NCBI RefSeq assembly: GCF_004295645.1
Contig: NZ_CP034752.1
Span: 1,922,001-1,986,000 of the forward strand
Direction: 5' to 3'
DNA length: 64,000 bases
DNA from: Limnobaculum zhutongyuii
GTDB lineage: Bacteria; Pseudomonadota; Gammaproteobacteria; Enterobacterales; Enterobacteriaceae
Shown: positions 1 through 8,908 of the stretch, in pieces
How positions within the stretch are numbered: the stretch's first letter is position 1
Layout: every line of letters starts with the position of its first letter
The notes under the pieces: generated by a model
Told to the model about the DNA's origin: nothing
Database searches by the model: none
The model's input: the letters and a program-made list of their open reading frames with translations, nothing else
Made by a program: the position numbers and the translations under genes

Positions 1-1095
1 ATTATTGCGCCCTCCCGCGATGAAATTGAACCACCACAGCAAGAGCAGGCCTGTATTCGTTGCACTCAGTGTGCCGATGCCTGTCCGGCAGGATTATTAC
101 CCCAACAGCTTTACTGGTTCAGTCGCGGCAAGGAGCATGAAAAGGCGCGTAACTATAATCTGTTTGATTGTATAGAGTGTGGTGCCTGTGCTTACGTTTG
201 CCCCAGCAATATTCCTTTGGTGCAATACTACCGCCAGGAAAAAGCAGAAATTCGCGAACAGGATCAATTAGCTGAATTGGCCCGTACCGCCAAAATTCGT
301 TTTGAAGCCAGACAGGCTCGTCTGGAAAAAGAGAAATTAGCACGTCAACAGCGCCATAAAAAGGCTGAAACCCGTTTAGATGATAAAGACAATCATATTA
401 TTCAGGCCGCGCTGGAACGAGTAAATCAGCAGAAATCCGTTGAAGATAGTAATAGCTCAACAATACCGGTAATTAAATCCGTCGATGGTAAATTACTACC
501 GGATAACAGCGCTGTTATTGCGCTCAGAAAAGCCAGAAAAGCTCAACGTCAAGTCAGTAAAACGACAGAACAACCAGAAACTTCAGTTAGCAATAATATT
601 GATGTTGAGCAAGACCCACGTAAAGCCGCGCTGGCTGTCGCTATAGCTCGCGCCAAAGCGAAAAAAGAACAACAGCAGCAAGATGAGATAAAACCTGCTG
701 AACAAAATGTTTCTGATACAGACGATCGTAAAAATGCGGTTGCCGAAGCTATCGCTCGCGTTAAGGCGCGTAAGGCACAGCAACAAGCTAATTCAGAGCC
801 TGTCATAACATCCGTAAACCAAAAAGACGCTGTTACTCAACAAGCCTCAGAATCTGTGGACGCTCGCAAAGCGGCGGTAGCTGAAGCTATCGTCCGTGCT
901 AAAGCGCGAAAAGAGCAACGTCAAGAAATACAGCAACAATCTGAATTCTCTGAACAGCAAGACCAAACCATTGAGACGCAACCCGTACCCGAAGTCGATG
1001 AGCGTAAAGCTGCCGTTGCCGAGGCTATTGCTCGGGTAAAAGCTCGTAAAGCTCAACAGGCCGCACTTCAGTTAACCGCAACAGGTGAAGAATAG
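1..1095 (+). CDS. rsxC: RsxC/RnfC electron transport subunit (5' end missing)
   Basis: Peripheral iron-sulfur subunit of the Rsx (Rnf-type) inner-membrane complex, which in E. coli helps keep the SoxR sensor reduced. The reading frame is open from base 1, so the N-terminal NADH/FMN part lies outside the window. Two ferredoxin-type 4Fe-4S motifs are visible (CIRCTQCADACP near base 52 and CIECGACAYVCP near base 172). The C-terminal tail is alanine/lysine/glutamine-rich, with at least four copies of a unit close to RKAAVAEAIARVKARKAQQ, typical of enterobacterial RsxC tails. The stop codon abuts the rsxD start, so C, D, G and E form one operon. Family assignment is firm; the tail repeat number is read directly. 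Confidence 0.97.
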   Translation: MIAPSRDEIEPPQQEQACIRCTQCADACPAGLLPQQLYWFSRGKEHEKARNYNLFDCIECGACAYVCPSNIPLVQYYRQEKAEIREQDQLAELARTAKIRFEARQARLEKEKLARQQRHKKAETRLDDKDNHIIQAALERVNQQKSVEDSNSSTIPVIKSVDGKLLPDNSAVIALRKARKAQRQVSKTTEQPETSVSNNIDVEQDPRKAALAVAIARAKAKKEQQQQDEIKPAEQNVSDTDDRKNAVAEAIARVKARKAQQQANSEPVITSVNQKDAVTQQASESVDARKAAVAEAIVRAKARKEQRQEIQQQSEFSEQQDQTIETQPVPEVDERKAAVAEAIARVKARKAQQAALQLTATGEE

Positions 1096-2145
1096 ATGTC
1101 ATTTCGTATAACCAGTTCACCATTTTCACACAGTCAGCAATCAACACAGCGATTAATGTTGTTGGTGGTACTGGCCTGTATACCGGGAATTGCTGCTCAA
1201 TGGTATTTCTTTGGTTACGGTAATTTAATTCAAGTGATGCTGGCCTCATTTGTTGCCTTATGCGCTGAAGCCACGGTATTGAAGCTGCGGCATCAGCCAA
1301 TTGCCTCCCAGCTAAGCGATAATTCTGCCCTGCTAACCGCTATATTATTGGGTATCAGCATTCCTCCTCTGGCACCCTGGTGGATTATTGTTATCGGTAC
1401 TTTTGCCGCTATTGTAATCGCCAAGCAGCTGTATGGGGGTTTAGGACAAAATCCTTTCAATCCGGCGATGGTTGGTTACGTTATTCTGTTGATCTCCTTC
1501 CCGGTACAAATGAGCAGTTGGTTGCCTCCAGCTCCGCTACAGGCAACCCATATCAGCCTGATGGATACACTGAGTATTATTTTTAGTGGACACAGCACTC
1601 AAGGTGATGATGTTTTCAAATTAATGCTAGGGGTTGATGGTGTCAGTCAGGCCACACCGTTAGATACCTTAAAGACCGGACTGCGCAGCGGTCACAGCAT
1701 TACTGAAGTATTAAGTCAGCCCATTTATAACAGTTTGGGGGGTATTGGCTGGCAATGGGTGAACGTCGGATTCCTGCTTGGCGGACTATTCCTGCTTGGG
1801 AAGAAAGTGATCCAATGGCATCTTCCCGTTAGTTTTCTACTAACGTTAACCATTGTCTCCACCATTGGCTGGCTACTGGATCCTTCACATAATGCGGCTC
1901 CGTGGTTTCACCTGCTTTCGGGAGCCAGCATGCTATGTGCCTTTTTTATTATTACCGATCCGGTAACAGCTTGTACTACGGTCAAAGGTCGGTTGATTTT
2001 CGGTGTGTTAGTTGGCGTGCTGGTTTGGCTGATTCGTAGTTATGGAGGTTATCCTGATGGGGTAGCTTTTGCTATTTTACTGGCAAACATTACCGTACCG
2101 TTGATCGACCACTATACTCAACCTCGTGCTTATGGACATCGCTAA
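1096..2145 (+). CDS. rsxD: RsxD/RnfD membrane subunit
   Basis: Integral membrane flavin-bearing subunit of the Rsx complex, 349 residues (E. coli about 352). The ATG follows the rsxC stop with no gap. The protein is a string of hydrophobic helices. The segment SQATPLDTLK, around residue 180, matches the family site where FMN is bound to a threonine through phosphodiester. Glycine-rich GGLGQNPFNPAMVGY near residue 115 is also characteristic. It lies between rsxC and rsxG in the usual order. Confidence 0.97.
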   Translation: MSFRITSSPFSHSQQSTQRLMLLVVLACIPGIAAQWYFFGYGNLIQVMLASFVALCAEATVLKLRHQPIASQLSDNSALLTAILLGISIPPLAPWWIIVIGTFAAIVIAKQLYGGLGQNPFNPAMVGYVILLISFPVQMSSWLPPAPLQATHISLMDTLSIIFSGHSTQGDDVFKLMLGVDGVSQATPLDTLKTGLRSGHSITEVLSQPIYNSLGGIGWQWVNVGFLLGGLFLLGKKVIQWHLPVSFLLTLTIVSTIGWLLDPSHNAAPWFHLLSGASMLCAFFIITDPVTACTTVKGRLIFGVLVGVLVWLIRSYGGYPDGVAFAILLANITVPLIDHYTQPRAYGHR

Positions 2146-2154
2146 GGAGCCCCC

Positions 2155-2781
2155 ATGCTGAGTACCATGAGACGACACGGCCTGACGTTAGCCCTTTATG
2201 CCGCACTGGCAACTGGTATTACTTCAGGTGTTTATCTGCTGACGAAATCTACGATAGAGAAACAGGCGATTCAACAACAAAAAGCGCTTTTTGATCAGGT
2301 GATTCCTGCAACTATTTATGATAACGCATTACAGAATGAGTGTTACGTTGTCACAGACAACTCCTTAGGAACCGATCGTGCCCATCGGTTGTTTATCGCC
2401 CGTAAAGGCTATGCTCCGGTCGCGGCAGTCATAGAAACCACGGCGACTGATGGCTACTCTGGCGCTATTCAATTAATGGTTGCTGCTGATTTTAATGGTA
2501 ACGTGCTAGGTGTTCGTACCCTTGAACATCATGAAACTCCCGGACTGGGCGATAAAATAGAGTTACGTATTTCTGACTGGATCACCCATTTTTCTGGAAA
2601 ACAGGTCAATGGTGAACAGGATAAGCAATGGTTGGTACGCAAAGATGGCGGTATGTTTGATCAATTCACTGGGGCCACTATTACTCCCAGAGCGGTGGTA
2701 AAAGCAGTAAAACAGACGACGCTCTATATACAGCAACATCACCAGCAATTTGAATCATTACCCCACTGTGAGGCAGAGTAA
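2155..2781 (+). CDS. rsxG: RsxG/RnfG FMN-binding subunit
   Basis: FMN-carrying subunit of the Rsx complex, 208 residues. One N-terminal membrane anchor (about residues 9-28) is followed by a periplasmic FMN-binding domain. The motif FTGATITP, near residue 175, contains the threonine that takes FMN covalently in this family, and HHETPGLGDKI is the usual upstream signature. The start has a good ribosome site (AAGGAG). It lies 9 bp after rsxD and abuts rsxE. Confidence 0.97.
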   Translation: MLSTMRRHGLTLALYAALATGITSGVYLLTKSTIEKQAIQQQKALFDQVIPATIYDNALQNECYVVTDNSLGTDRAHRLFIARKGYAPVAAVIETTATDGYSGAIQLMVAADFNGNVLGVRTLEHHETPGLGDKIELRISDWITHFSGKQVNGEQDKQWLVRKDGGMFDQFTGATITPRAVVKAVKQTTLYIQQHHQQFESLPHCEAE

Positions 2782-3477
2782 ATGAGCGAAATAAAAACGC
2801 TGCTTAATCAGGGTTTGTGGAAGAACAACTCTGCGCTGGTTCAACTATTAGGCCTTTGCCCTCTGCTGGCGGTCTCTTCTACCGCAACCAATGCTCTTGG
2901 CCTTGGTCTTGCGACCACGCTGGTTCTGGTTTGTACCAACGTAGCCGTGTCCGCTCTGCGCCGCTGGGTACCACAAGAGATCCGTATTCCTATCTACGTT
3001 ATGATCATTGCCTGCGTGGTTACCGTCGTTCAATTGTTGATTAATGCCTACGCCTATGGCCTGTATCAATCATTAGGTATTTTTATTCCTCTGATTACTA
3101 CCAACTGTATAGTTATCGGCCGGGCAGAAGCCTATGCCGCGCAAAACCCGGTATCCTTATCTGCACTGGATGGTTTTGCTATGGGCTTTGGTGCAACTAT
3201 TGTGCTGTTTATTTTGGGCGGCATGCGTGAAATTCTGGGGAATGGTACCCTGTTTGACGGAGCCGATTCTTTGTTAGGTTCCTGGGCCAAGGTACTACGT
3301 ATCGAGGTGTTGCATCTGGATAATGCTTTCCTGTTGGCAATATTACCTCCCGGTGCTTTTTTAGGCCTCGGTTTTCTGCTGGCACTGAAATATGTTATTG
3401 ATGAGAAAATGAAAGCCTATAAACAAAAAAACACAGAGGTAAAAATCTCCACTCTGTCAGGTGAAAACATTAAATAA
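2782..3477 (+). CDS. rsxE: RsxE/RnfE membrane subunit
   Basis: Polytopic inner-membrane subunit of the Rsx complex, 231 residues, belonging to the RnfE/NqrD family. About six hydrophobic helices are visible. Family landmarks include the TTNCIVIGRAEAYA segment with its conserved cysteine, near residues 105-118, and the ATNALGLG segment near the start. It starts immediately after the rsxG stop and ends 20 bp before the nth start, so nth is likely co-transcribed as in E. coli. Confidence 0.97.
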   Translation: MSEIKTLLNQGLWKNNSALVQLLGLCPLLAVSSTATNALGLGLATTLVLVCTNVAVSALRRWVPQEIRIPIYVMIIACVVTVVQLLINAYAYGLYQSLGIFIPLITTNCIVIGRAEAYAAQNPVSLSALDGFAMGFGATIVLFILGGMREILGNGTLFDGADSLLGSWAKVLRIEVLHLDNAFLLAILPPGAFLGLGFLLALKYVIDEKMKAYKQKNTEVKISTLSGENIK

Positions 3478-3496
3478 TAAAGTAAGGATACCCGGT

Positions 3497-4129
3497 TTGA
3501 ATCAGGCAAAACGTATAGAAATATTAACCCGGCTGCGTGATAACAACCCTACGCCTACCACTGAACTGGCGTTCTCCAGCCCATTTGAGCTATTGATCTC
3601 TGTATTACTCTCAGCACAGGCAACGGATGTTAGCGTAAATAAGGCAACGGCTAAGCTTTATCCAATTGCCAACACGCCCGAGACTATTCTGGCGTTAGGC
3701 GTCGACGGTGTTAAAGAGTACATCAAGACTATTGGCCTGTTTAACAGCAAGGCTGAGAATGTCATTAAGACCTGCCGTATTTTAATTGAGAAACATAACA
3801 GTCAGGTGCCTGAAGATCGTGTCGCGCTTGAAGCCTTACCGGGAGTGGGTCGTAAAACTGCTAATGTCGTCTTAAATACGGCTTTTGGTTGGCCAACTAT
3901 TGCTGTTGATACTCATATTTTTCGCGTATGTAACCGTACCCGCTTTGCCCCAGGTAAGACCGTTGAACTGGTAGAAGAAAAATTACTTAAAGTCGTTCCG
4001 GCTGAATTCAAAGTTGATTGTCATCACTGGTTAATTCTACACGGTCGCTATACTTGTGTTGCCCGTAAACCTCGTTGCGGTTCCTGTTTAATTGAAGACC
4101 TGTGCGAGTTTAAAGAAAAGACTGAATAG
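3497..4129 (+). CDS. nth: Endonuclease III
   Basis: DNA glycosylase/AP lyase that removes oxidised pyrimidines in base excision repair. The helix-hairpin-helix LPGVGRKTANVV carries the catalytic lysine, the aspartate lies in the following TIAVDTHIFRV, and the C-terminal Cys-X6-Cys-X2-Cys-X5-Cys cluster (CVARKPRCGSCLIEDLC) binds 4Fe-4S. I place the start at a TTG (3497), reading MNQAKRIEILTRL, because E. coli Nth starts MNKAKRLEILTRL and AAGGA lies 8 bases upstream. This gives 210 residues against 211 in E. coli. An upstream ATG at 3461 would overlap rsxE and add 12 unconserved residues. Confidence 0.95.
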   Translation: MNQAKRIEILTRLRDNNPTPTTELAFSSPFELLISVLLSAQATDVSVNKATAKLYPIANTPETILALGVDGVKEYIKTIGLFNSKAENVIKTCRILIEKHNSQVPEDRVALEALPGVGRKTANVVLNTAFGWPTIAVDTHIFRVCNRTRFAPGKTVELVEEKLLKVVPAEFKVDCHHWLILHGRYTCVARKPRCGSCLIEDLCEFKEKTE

Positions 4130-4253
4130 AATGATTTGCAAGCGCTAGTAATCTGATGGTAACCCCTTGGGTTTTCTACTGCTTTAGCTAAACTTAATGC
4201 CATAATTAATCAATATCGCCGCTCGTTAGACGATCTAAAAGTCAGAGGTGATC

Positions 4254-5687
4254 GTGTCTATAGCAACTCAGGATCTTTTCAACCAGTCCCGCTCTTTCTA
4301 TCTGGTATCGATATTGGAGTTATGGCAGCGTTTTAGCTATTACGGTTTACAGTGCATCCTTCCTCTCTATTTCGTCTGGCAACTTGAACTAACACAGGCC
4401 GAGGCCTTCAGACTATTCTCTGTCTATGTCGCTCTGGCTTTTGGTTTTATTTCAGTTGGTCGCTGGTTGGGTGAACAGGTTATCGGCATTAAACGCACTC
4501 TACTTTTAGGTTCGTTAATCATGATGGCTGGTTATGTCCTGCTGGTATTTTCTACCCGTGAAAATAAGCTTATTTATTCCGGTCTGGCTGCCATTGCAGT
4601 AGGTCATGGGCTGTTTAAAACGAATCCTGCCACCCTGTTATCGGGTATTTATGACCGTACTCGCTTTACGCTATATCATATCCTGGCCTGCTTCGGCTCT
4701 ACTATCGCTATACTTTTGACCCCTTGGGTTGCCCATCATTATGACTGGAATATTGCCTTTTCTTTGGGAGTATTTGGTATGTTTCTGGTCATCATCCATT
4801 TAGCTTTCGGCAAACATCATCTCGATAAACAAGGCGCTCTGGCTGACCAACAGCCAGTTTCCATAAAGAGCGGTTTACTGGTAACGACTATTATTGCCGT
4901 TGCCATACTTTTTGGCGTAGTTCTGTTACGTAATCAGACTGCCGCGCCCTGGGTTTTAGCAGTTTTAGTCATTATCAGCGTTATATTTTACTGGAAAGAG
5001 CTCATTCATCTTAAGCCTGAAATACGCCGGAAAATAGGCGTTATCTTTATTCTATTATTGATAGTGTTTGTCTTTTTCACGCTCTATCTTCAAATCCCTA
5101 CCTCGCTTAACTTTTTTGCGATTAATCACGTTTCCCATCAGATATTAGGCGTTTCGTTTTTGCCTGAACAATTTCAGGTGCTAAATCCTATCTGGATTAT
5201 TGTTACCGCGCCTATGCTCGCAGCCTTATACAATCGATTGGGTAGTTATCTGCCTATTCCCCATAAATTAGCTATTGGTATGGTGCTTTGCTCCGCTTCA
5301 TTTTTGGTCTTACCCTGGGGCGCGGCTTTTTCTGACAGTTCAGGGTTTATCTCGGTTAACTGGTTAATTTTAAGCTATGCCTTACACAGCATTGGCCATC
5401 TGTCGATCTCCGCATTAGGGCTTATTGTGGTTAACCGCATGGTACCGTCGGAATTGAAAAATTTTATAACCTCAATGTGGTTTTTCACCTTTGCTGCAGC
5501 GGCTTTGATGGCTGGTAAAATTGCAACACAAACTATTGCGCCACTGGACAGTAAATCGCCTTACATCTCTCTGGCGTTATACGGTGAATGGTTTATGAAG
5601 TTCGGTATCGTGGCTGCGGTGATCGCAGTACTAATGGTCATCTCAGCACCATTAATACACCGAATGATGCAGAGTGAATCGTCTTGA
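4254..5687 (+). CDS. POT/PTR-family transporter in the dtpA position
   Basis: Proton-dependent oligopeptide transporter family (major facilitator superfamily), about 477 residues with 12-14 hydrophobic helices. It sits between nth and gstA where E. coli has dtpA, and AAIAVGHGLFKTNPATLLS resembles the DtpA helix. It departs from the family in ways that matter: the helix-1 proton-coupling motif ExxERFxYYG reads ELWQRFSYYG, with glutamine for the second glutamate, and the VNIGS signature is replaced by LACFGS after a shortened loop. Function as a dipeptide importer is therefore uncertain. The start is a GTG at 4254 with GAGGT just upstream; another in-frame GTG at 4248 lacks a ribosome site. Confidence 0.8.
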   Translation: MSIATQDLFNQSRSFYLVSILELWQRFSYYGLQCILPLYFVWQLELTQAEAFRLFSVYVALAFGFISVGRWLGEQVIGIKRTLLLGSLIMMAGYVLLVFSTRENKLIYSGLAAIAVGHGLFKTNPATLLSGIYDRTRFTLYHILACFGSTIAILLTPWVAHHYDWNIAFSLGVFGMFLVIIHLAFGKHHLDKQGALADQQPVSIKSGLLVTTIIAVAILFGVVLLRNQTAAPWVLAVLVIISVIFYWKELIHLKPEIRRKIGVIFILLLIVFVFFTLYLQIPTSLNFFAINHVSHQILGVSFLPEQFQVLNPIWIIVTAPMLAALYNRLGSYLPIPHKLAIGMVLCSASFLVLPWGAAFSDSSGFISVNWLILSYALHSIGHLSISALGLIVVNRMVPSELKNFITSMWFFTFAAAALMAGKIATQTIAPLDSKSPYISLALYGEWFMKFGIVAAVIAVLMVISAPLIHRMMQSESS

Positions 5688-5852
5688 TTTAATCGCTTCT
5701 TAACAAGGTATATTTGCAGTCCACCACTTTTTCTACTGATATTTAGTTACCATTTAACAACATATATCAAACATCTTTCAGGCAGGATACAATACGATAC
5801 CTTAAGGTTTTATCCCGTTAGTCTCATACCTTTAACTGCACGGAGAGTTTTA

Positions 5853-6458
5853 ATGAAATTATATTATAAGCCAGGTGCCTGTTCGTTATCCCCTCACATC
5901 ATTCTGAATGAAAGCGGCCTTAACTACTCAGTAGAAAAAGTGGATTTAGCCACCAAGAAAACTGAGCATGGTGCAGACTTTTTGGCCGTTAACCCAAAAG
6001 GCCAAGTCCCTACCCTGGAATTGAATGATGGCAGTATTTTGACTGAAGGTGTGGCTATTGTTCAGTACATTGCACATAAAGTTCCGGGTAAACACCTGAT
6101 GCCAGGTGCAGGAACCCCCGAGTATTACCACGCTATTGAATGGCTGAACTTTGTTTCAACCGAACTGCACAAAGGCTTTAGCCCGCTGTTCAATCCACAA
6201 ACACCTGAAGAATATAAGAAAATTGCTAAAGAGAAATTACTCAAGCAGTTTACCTATGTTGATAGCGTACTGGAAAAACAAGACTATGTTTTAGGCGCTT
6301 CATTCAGCGTAGCGGATGCCTATCTGTTTACCGTGACCCGTTGGGCTGCAGCGGTAAAACTGGATCTAAGCGCATTAAAATCACTGGCTGCCTATATGGA
6401 ACGAATTGCCGCCAGACCAGCGACAGCTGCTGCGCTTAAAGCAGAAGGCTTACATTGA
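5853..6458 (+). CDS. gstA: Glutathione S-transferase
   Basis: Beta-class cytosolic glutathione S-transferase, 201 residues as in E. coli GstA. The N-terminal thioredoxin fold begins MKLYYKPGACSLSPHI with the family cysteine at residue 10; KGQVPTLELNDGSILTEG is the glutathione-binding loop with cis-proline and the ESxAI-like turn. The rest is the helical substrate domain. A ribosome site (GGAG) precedes the ATG. It stands alone between the dtpA-like gene and a shared terminator with pdxY. Confidence 0.96.
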   Translation: MKLYYKPGACSLSPHIILNESGLNYSVEKVDLATKKTEHGADFLAVNPKGQVPTLELNDGSILTEGVAIVQYIAHKVPGKHLMPGAGTPEYYHAIEWLNFVSTELHKGFSPLFNPQTPEEYKKIAKEKLLKQFTYVDSVLEKQDYVLGASFSVADAYLFTVTRWAAAVKLDLSALKSLAAYMERIAARPATAAALKAEGLH

Positions 6459-6479
6459 TTTTTTCTTAGTCAGAAGATA

Positions 6480-6511
6480 AAAAAACGGGCCTTTTGGCCC
6501 GTTTTTTTATT
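6480..6511. terminator. Terminator between gstA and pdxY
   Basis: A strong hairpin, ACGGGCC-TTTT-GGCCCGT, has A-rich sequence on one side and seven Ts on the other. It can stop both converging genes, gstA on the plus strand and pdxY on the minus strand. Confidence 0.9.
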
Positions 6512-6542
6512 TGTAAACATTACGATACATATCGATGCCATT

Positions 6543-7403
6543 TTAAAGCTTAATTGCTTTAAAATGATGTTCCGGGTTAACCATTTTGTCCTGTGCCGCC
6601 ACCAATTGCAGTTCATACTCTCCTCTGCGTTGAGTTTCCAGCATCACTTCATAAACCGCAGCGGTTACGTGTTCCAGTGCATCTGGCAACGATTTTTCCA
6701 GTAATAAATTAACCAGTAACAAACCACTAGTAATATCACCAACGCCAACCGGTTGACGAGGTCCAAAATCCACTAGCGGGCGGCTGATATGCCATGCTTC
6801 ATCAGGTGTAACCAACGCCATCTCAAAGGCATCTGCACGATAGCCTGCACGACTCAAGTGCTTAACTAAAATCAGCTCAGGGCCTTGCTTACACAACTCA
6901 CGAGCAGCACTGACAACCTCATCAACCGAAGTAATGGTTTTACCGCTTAATATTTCTAACTCCAGCAGGTTTGGCACCATCATATCGCTCAGAGGTAATG
7001 CCTCCTGGCAGAAAAATTCTGAAACGCCTGGCGCAACAATACAGCCTTTTTCCGGATGCCCCATGACAGGATCGCAAAAATAGCGCGCGTTAGGGTTTGC
7101 GGCTTTAACTGATGCCACCGCATTTAAAATACTCTTTCCCTGTTCCGGAGAGCCAATATACCCACTTAAAACAACGTCACAACGAACCAATTGATTAATT
7201 TCACTGATGCCACGAACAATATCCGTTAAGTGACTGGCGGGCATTACGCACCCTTCCCATTGACGGTACTGAGTATGGTTAGAAAACTGTACCGTATTTA
7301 GCGGCCATACGTTCACACCCATTCTGCGCATTGGGAATTCAGCTGCGCTATTCCCAGCATGGCCATATACCACGTGGGATTGAATGGATAAGATATTTTT
7401 CAT
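6543..7403 (-). CDS. pdxY: Pyridoxal kinase PdxY
   Basis: Vitamin B6 salvage kinase of the ribokinase-like fold, phosphorylating pyridoxal. The 286 residues nearly match E. coli PdxY (287). Family landmarks are the N-terminal SIQSHVVYGHAGNSAAEFPM substrate region, YFCDPVMGHPEKGC, and the C-terminal RQPVGVGDITSGLLLVNLL, which carries the catalytic aspartate. It lies downstream of tyrS on the same strand, as in E. coli, but an intrinsic terminator lies between them. pdxH, the oxidase of the same pathway, is two genes away. Confidence 0.96.
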   Translation of the reverse strand: MKNILSIQSHVVYGHAGNSAAEFPMRRMGVNVWPLNTVQFSNHTQYRQWEGCVMPASHLTDIVRGISEINQLVRCDVVLSGYIGSPEQGKSILNAVASVKAANPNARYFCDPVMGHPEKGCIVAPGVSEFFCQEALPLSDMMVPNLLELEILSGKTITSVDEVVSAARELCKQGPELILVKHLSRAGYRADAFEMALVTPDEAWHISRPLVDFGPRQPVGVGDITSGLLLVNLLLEKSLPDALEHVTAAVYEVMLETQRRGEYELQLVAAQDKMVNPEHHFKAIKL

Positions 7404-7481
7404 AATGGCATGTCCCTAAGATAAGAAAGGTATTAGCAATATTGTGTCAGATATCAGACGATGAATACTACGCTCAAGGCA

Positions 7482-7511
7482 AAAAATTCGGCCGCTTAGC
7501 GACCGAATTTA
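7482..7511 (-). terminator. tyrS terminator
   Basis: On the minus strand, downstream of tyrS, AAATTCGG pairs with CCGAATTT and an inner CGCT/AGCG stem, followed by a T run. It probably separates tyrS from pdxY transcription. Confidence 0.8.
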
Positions 7512-7531
7512 TGGAACAATTTATTTCCAGC

Positions 7532-8803
7532 TTATTTCCAAATCAGCAGGCAATAATGTTTTTTACCACGACGTAATAACGTATAACGATTAAACAGACG
7601 ATCGCCATCGGTAAAGACATATTCCGGACTGGATTGTTTCTCACCATTGATCGTGACTGCATTTGAACTAATCATAGTTCTGGCCTGACCGCGTGACGGA
7701 ACCAGCTCTGCACTGACTAAGGCTTGCTGTAAATCAGCACCATTTTCCAACTCAACTGCCGGCATACCATCCTGAGCCAGTTGTGCAAAGTCCTCTTCAG
7801 TAATATCCGCCAGTTCGCCAGAGAACAAGCTTTGAGTGATGCGTTTTGCTGCATCTAACCCTTTAGCGCCATGCACTAAATGAGTGACTTTCTCTGCCAG
7901 CACGTATTGAGCACGTGGAGCTACGCCGCTGTTTTTGTCTTCTTCTTCCAGTGCATTAATCTCTTCAATACTCATAAAGGTGAAGAATTTCAGGAAGCGA
8001 TACACATCCGCATCAGCAGTGTTGATCCAGAACTGATAAAACTTATAAGGACTGGTTTTCTTCGGATCTAACCAAATCGCACCGCCTTCAGTTTTACCAA
8101 ACTTGGTACCATCAGACTTAGTAATTAACGGTACGGTAAAGCCATAAGCTTGTTTCTGATGCAGACGACGAGTTAAATCGATACCGGACGTGATGTTACC
8201 CCACTGATCCGAGCCACCGATTTGTAGTTCAACACCATGTTCTTTATTCAGACAGGCAAAATCATAGGCTTGTAGTAAGTTATAGGCGAACTCAGTGAAA
8301 GAGATTCCGCTATCATCACGATTCAGACGCTGTTTTACCGCTTCTTTATTAATCATCGCGTTAACAGAAAAATGCTTACCGATATCCCGCAGGAAAGTCA
8401 GCACTTTCATGCCACCAAACCAATCATAGTTGTTGGCCATCTTGGCGCTGTTGCTGCCACAATCAAAATCCAGGAACGGTGAAACTTGCTGGCGAATTTT
8501 ATCCACCCAATCAGCAACCGTATCTTCGGTATTCAGTTTACGTTCAGCTGCTTTAAAGCTAGGGTCACCAATCAAACCGGTAGCGCCACCCACTAATGCA
8601 ACGGGCTGATGTCCGGCTAACTGAAAACGTTTTAAACACAATAACGGAACCAAATGGCCCAAATGCAAGCTGTCAGCGGTAGGATCGAAGCCACAATACA
8701 GCGCGATAGGCCCTTGCGCCAGTCGTTCTGCCAGTGCCTCTTCGTCCGTAACCTGGGCTACCAGCCCCCGCTCCTGCAATTGTTTAATCAGGTTATTCGC
8801 CAT
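7532..8803 (-). CDS. tyrS: Tyrosyl-tRNA synthetase
   Basis: Class I aminoacyl-tRNA synthetase charging tRNA-Tyr, 423 residues (E. coli 424). The HIGH-type motif is HLGHL, near residues 47-51, and the KMSKS-type loop is KFGKT, near 233-237. The tyrosine pocket FDPTADSLH and QIGGSDQWGNI are intact. The C-terminus carries the S4-like RNA-binding domain (SRGQARTMISSNAVTING). It is an essential housekeeping gene with nothing unusual. Confidence 0.98.
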   Translation of the reverse strand: MANNLIKQLQERGLVAQVTDEEALAERLAQGPIALYCGFDPTADSLHLGHLVPLLCLKRFQLAGHQPVALVGGATGLIGDPSFKAAERKLNTEDTVADWVDKIRQQVSPFLDFDCGSNSAKMANNYDWFGGMKVLTFLRDIGKHFSVNAMINKEAVKQRLNRDDSGISFTEFAYNLLQAYDFACLNKEHGVELQIGGSDQWGNITSGIDLTRRLHQKQAYGFTVPLITKSDGTKFGKTEGGAIWLDPKKTSPYKFYQFWINTADADVYRFLKFFTFMSIEEINALEEEDKNSGVAPRAQYVLAEKVTHLVHGAKGLDAAKRITQSLFSGELADITEEDFAQLAQDGMPAVELENGADLQQALVSAELVPSRGQARTMISSNAVTINGEKQSSPEYVFTDGDRLFNRYTLLRRGKKHYCLLIWK

Positions 8804-8908
8804 CGATACATAACTCCGTTGTTATAAGATGCGATATTTATTACCGCTGAATTAATTAGTTTTAATGAACTGGATAGCATAAACGCCGATTAACGCAATG
8901 ACCAGTAT

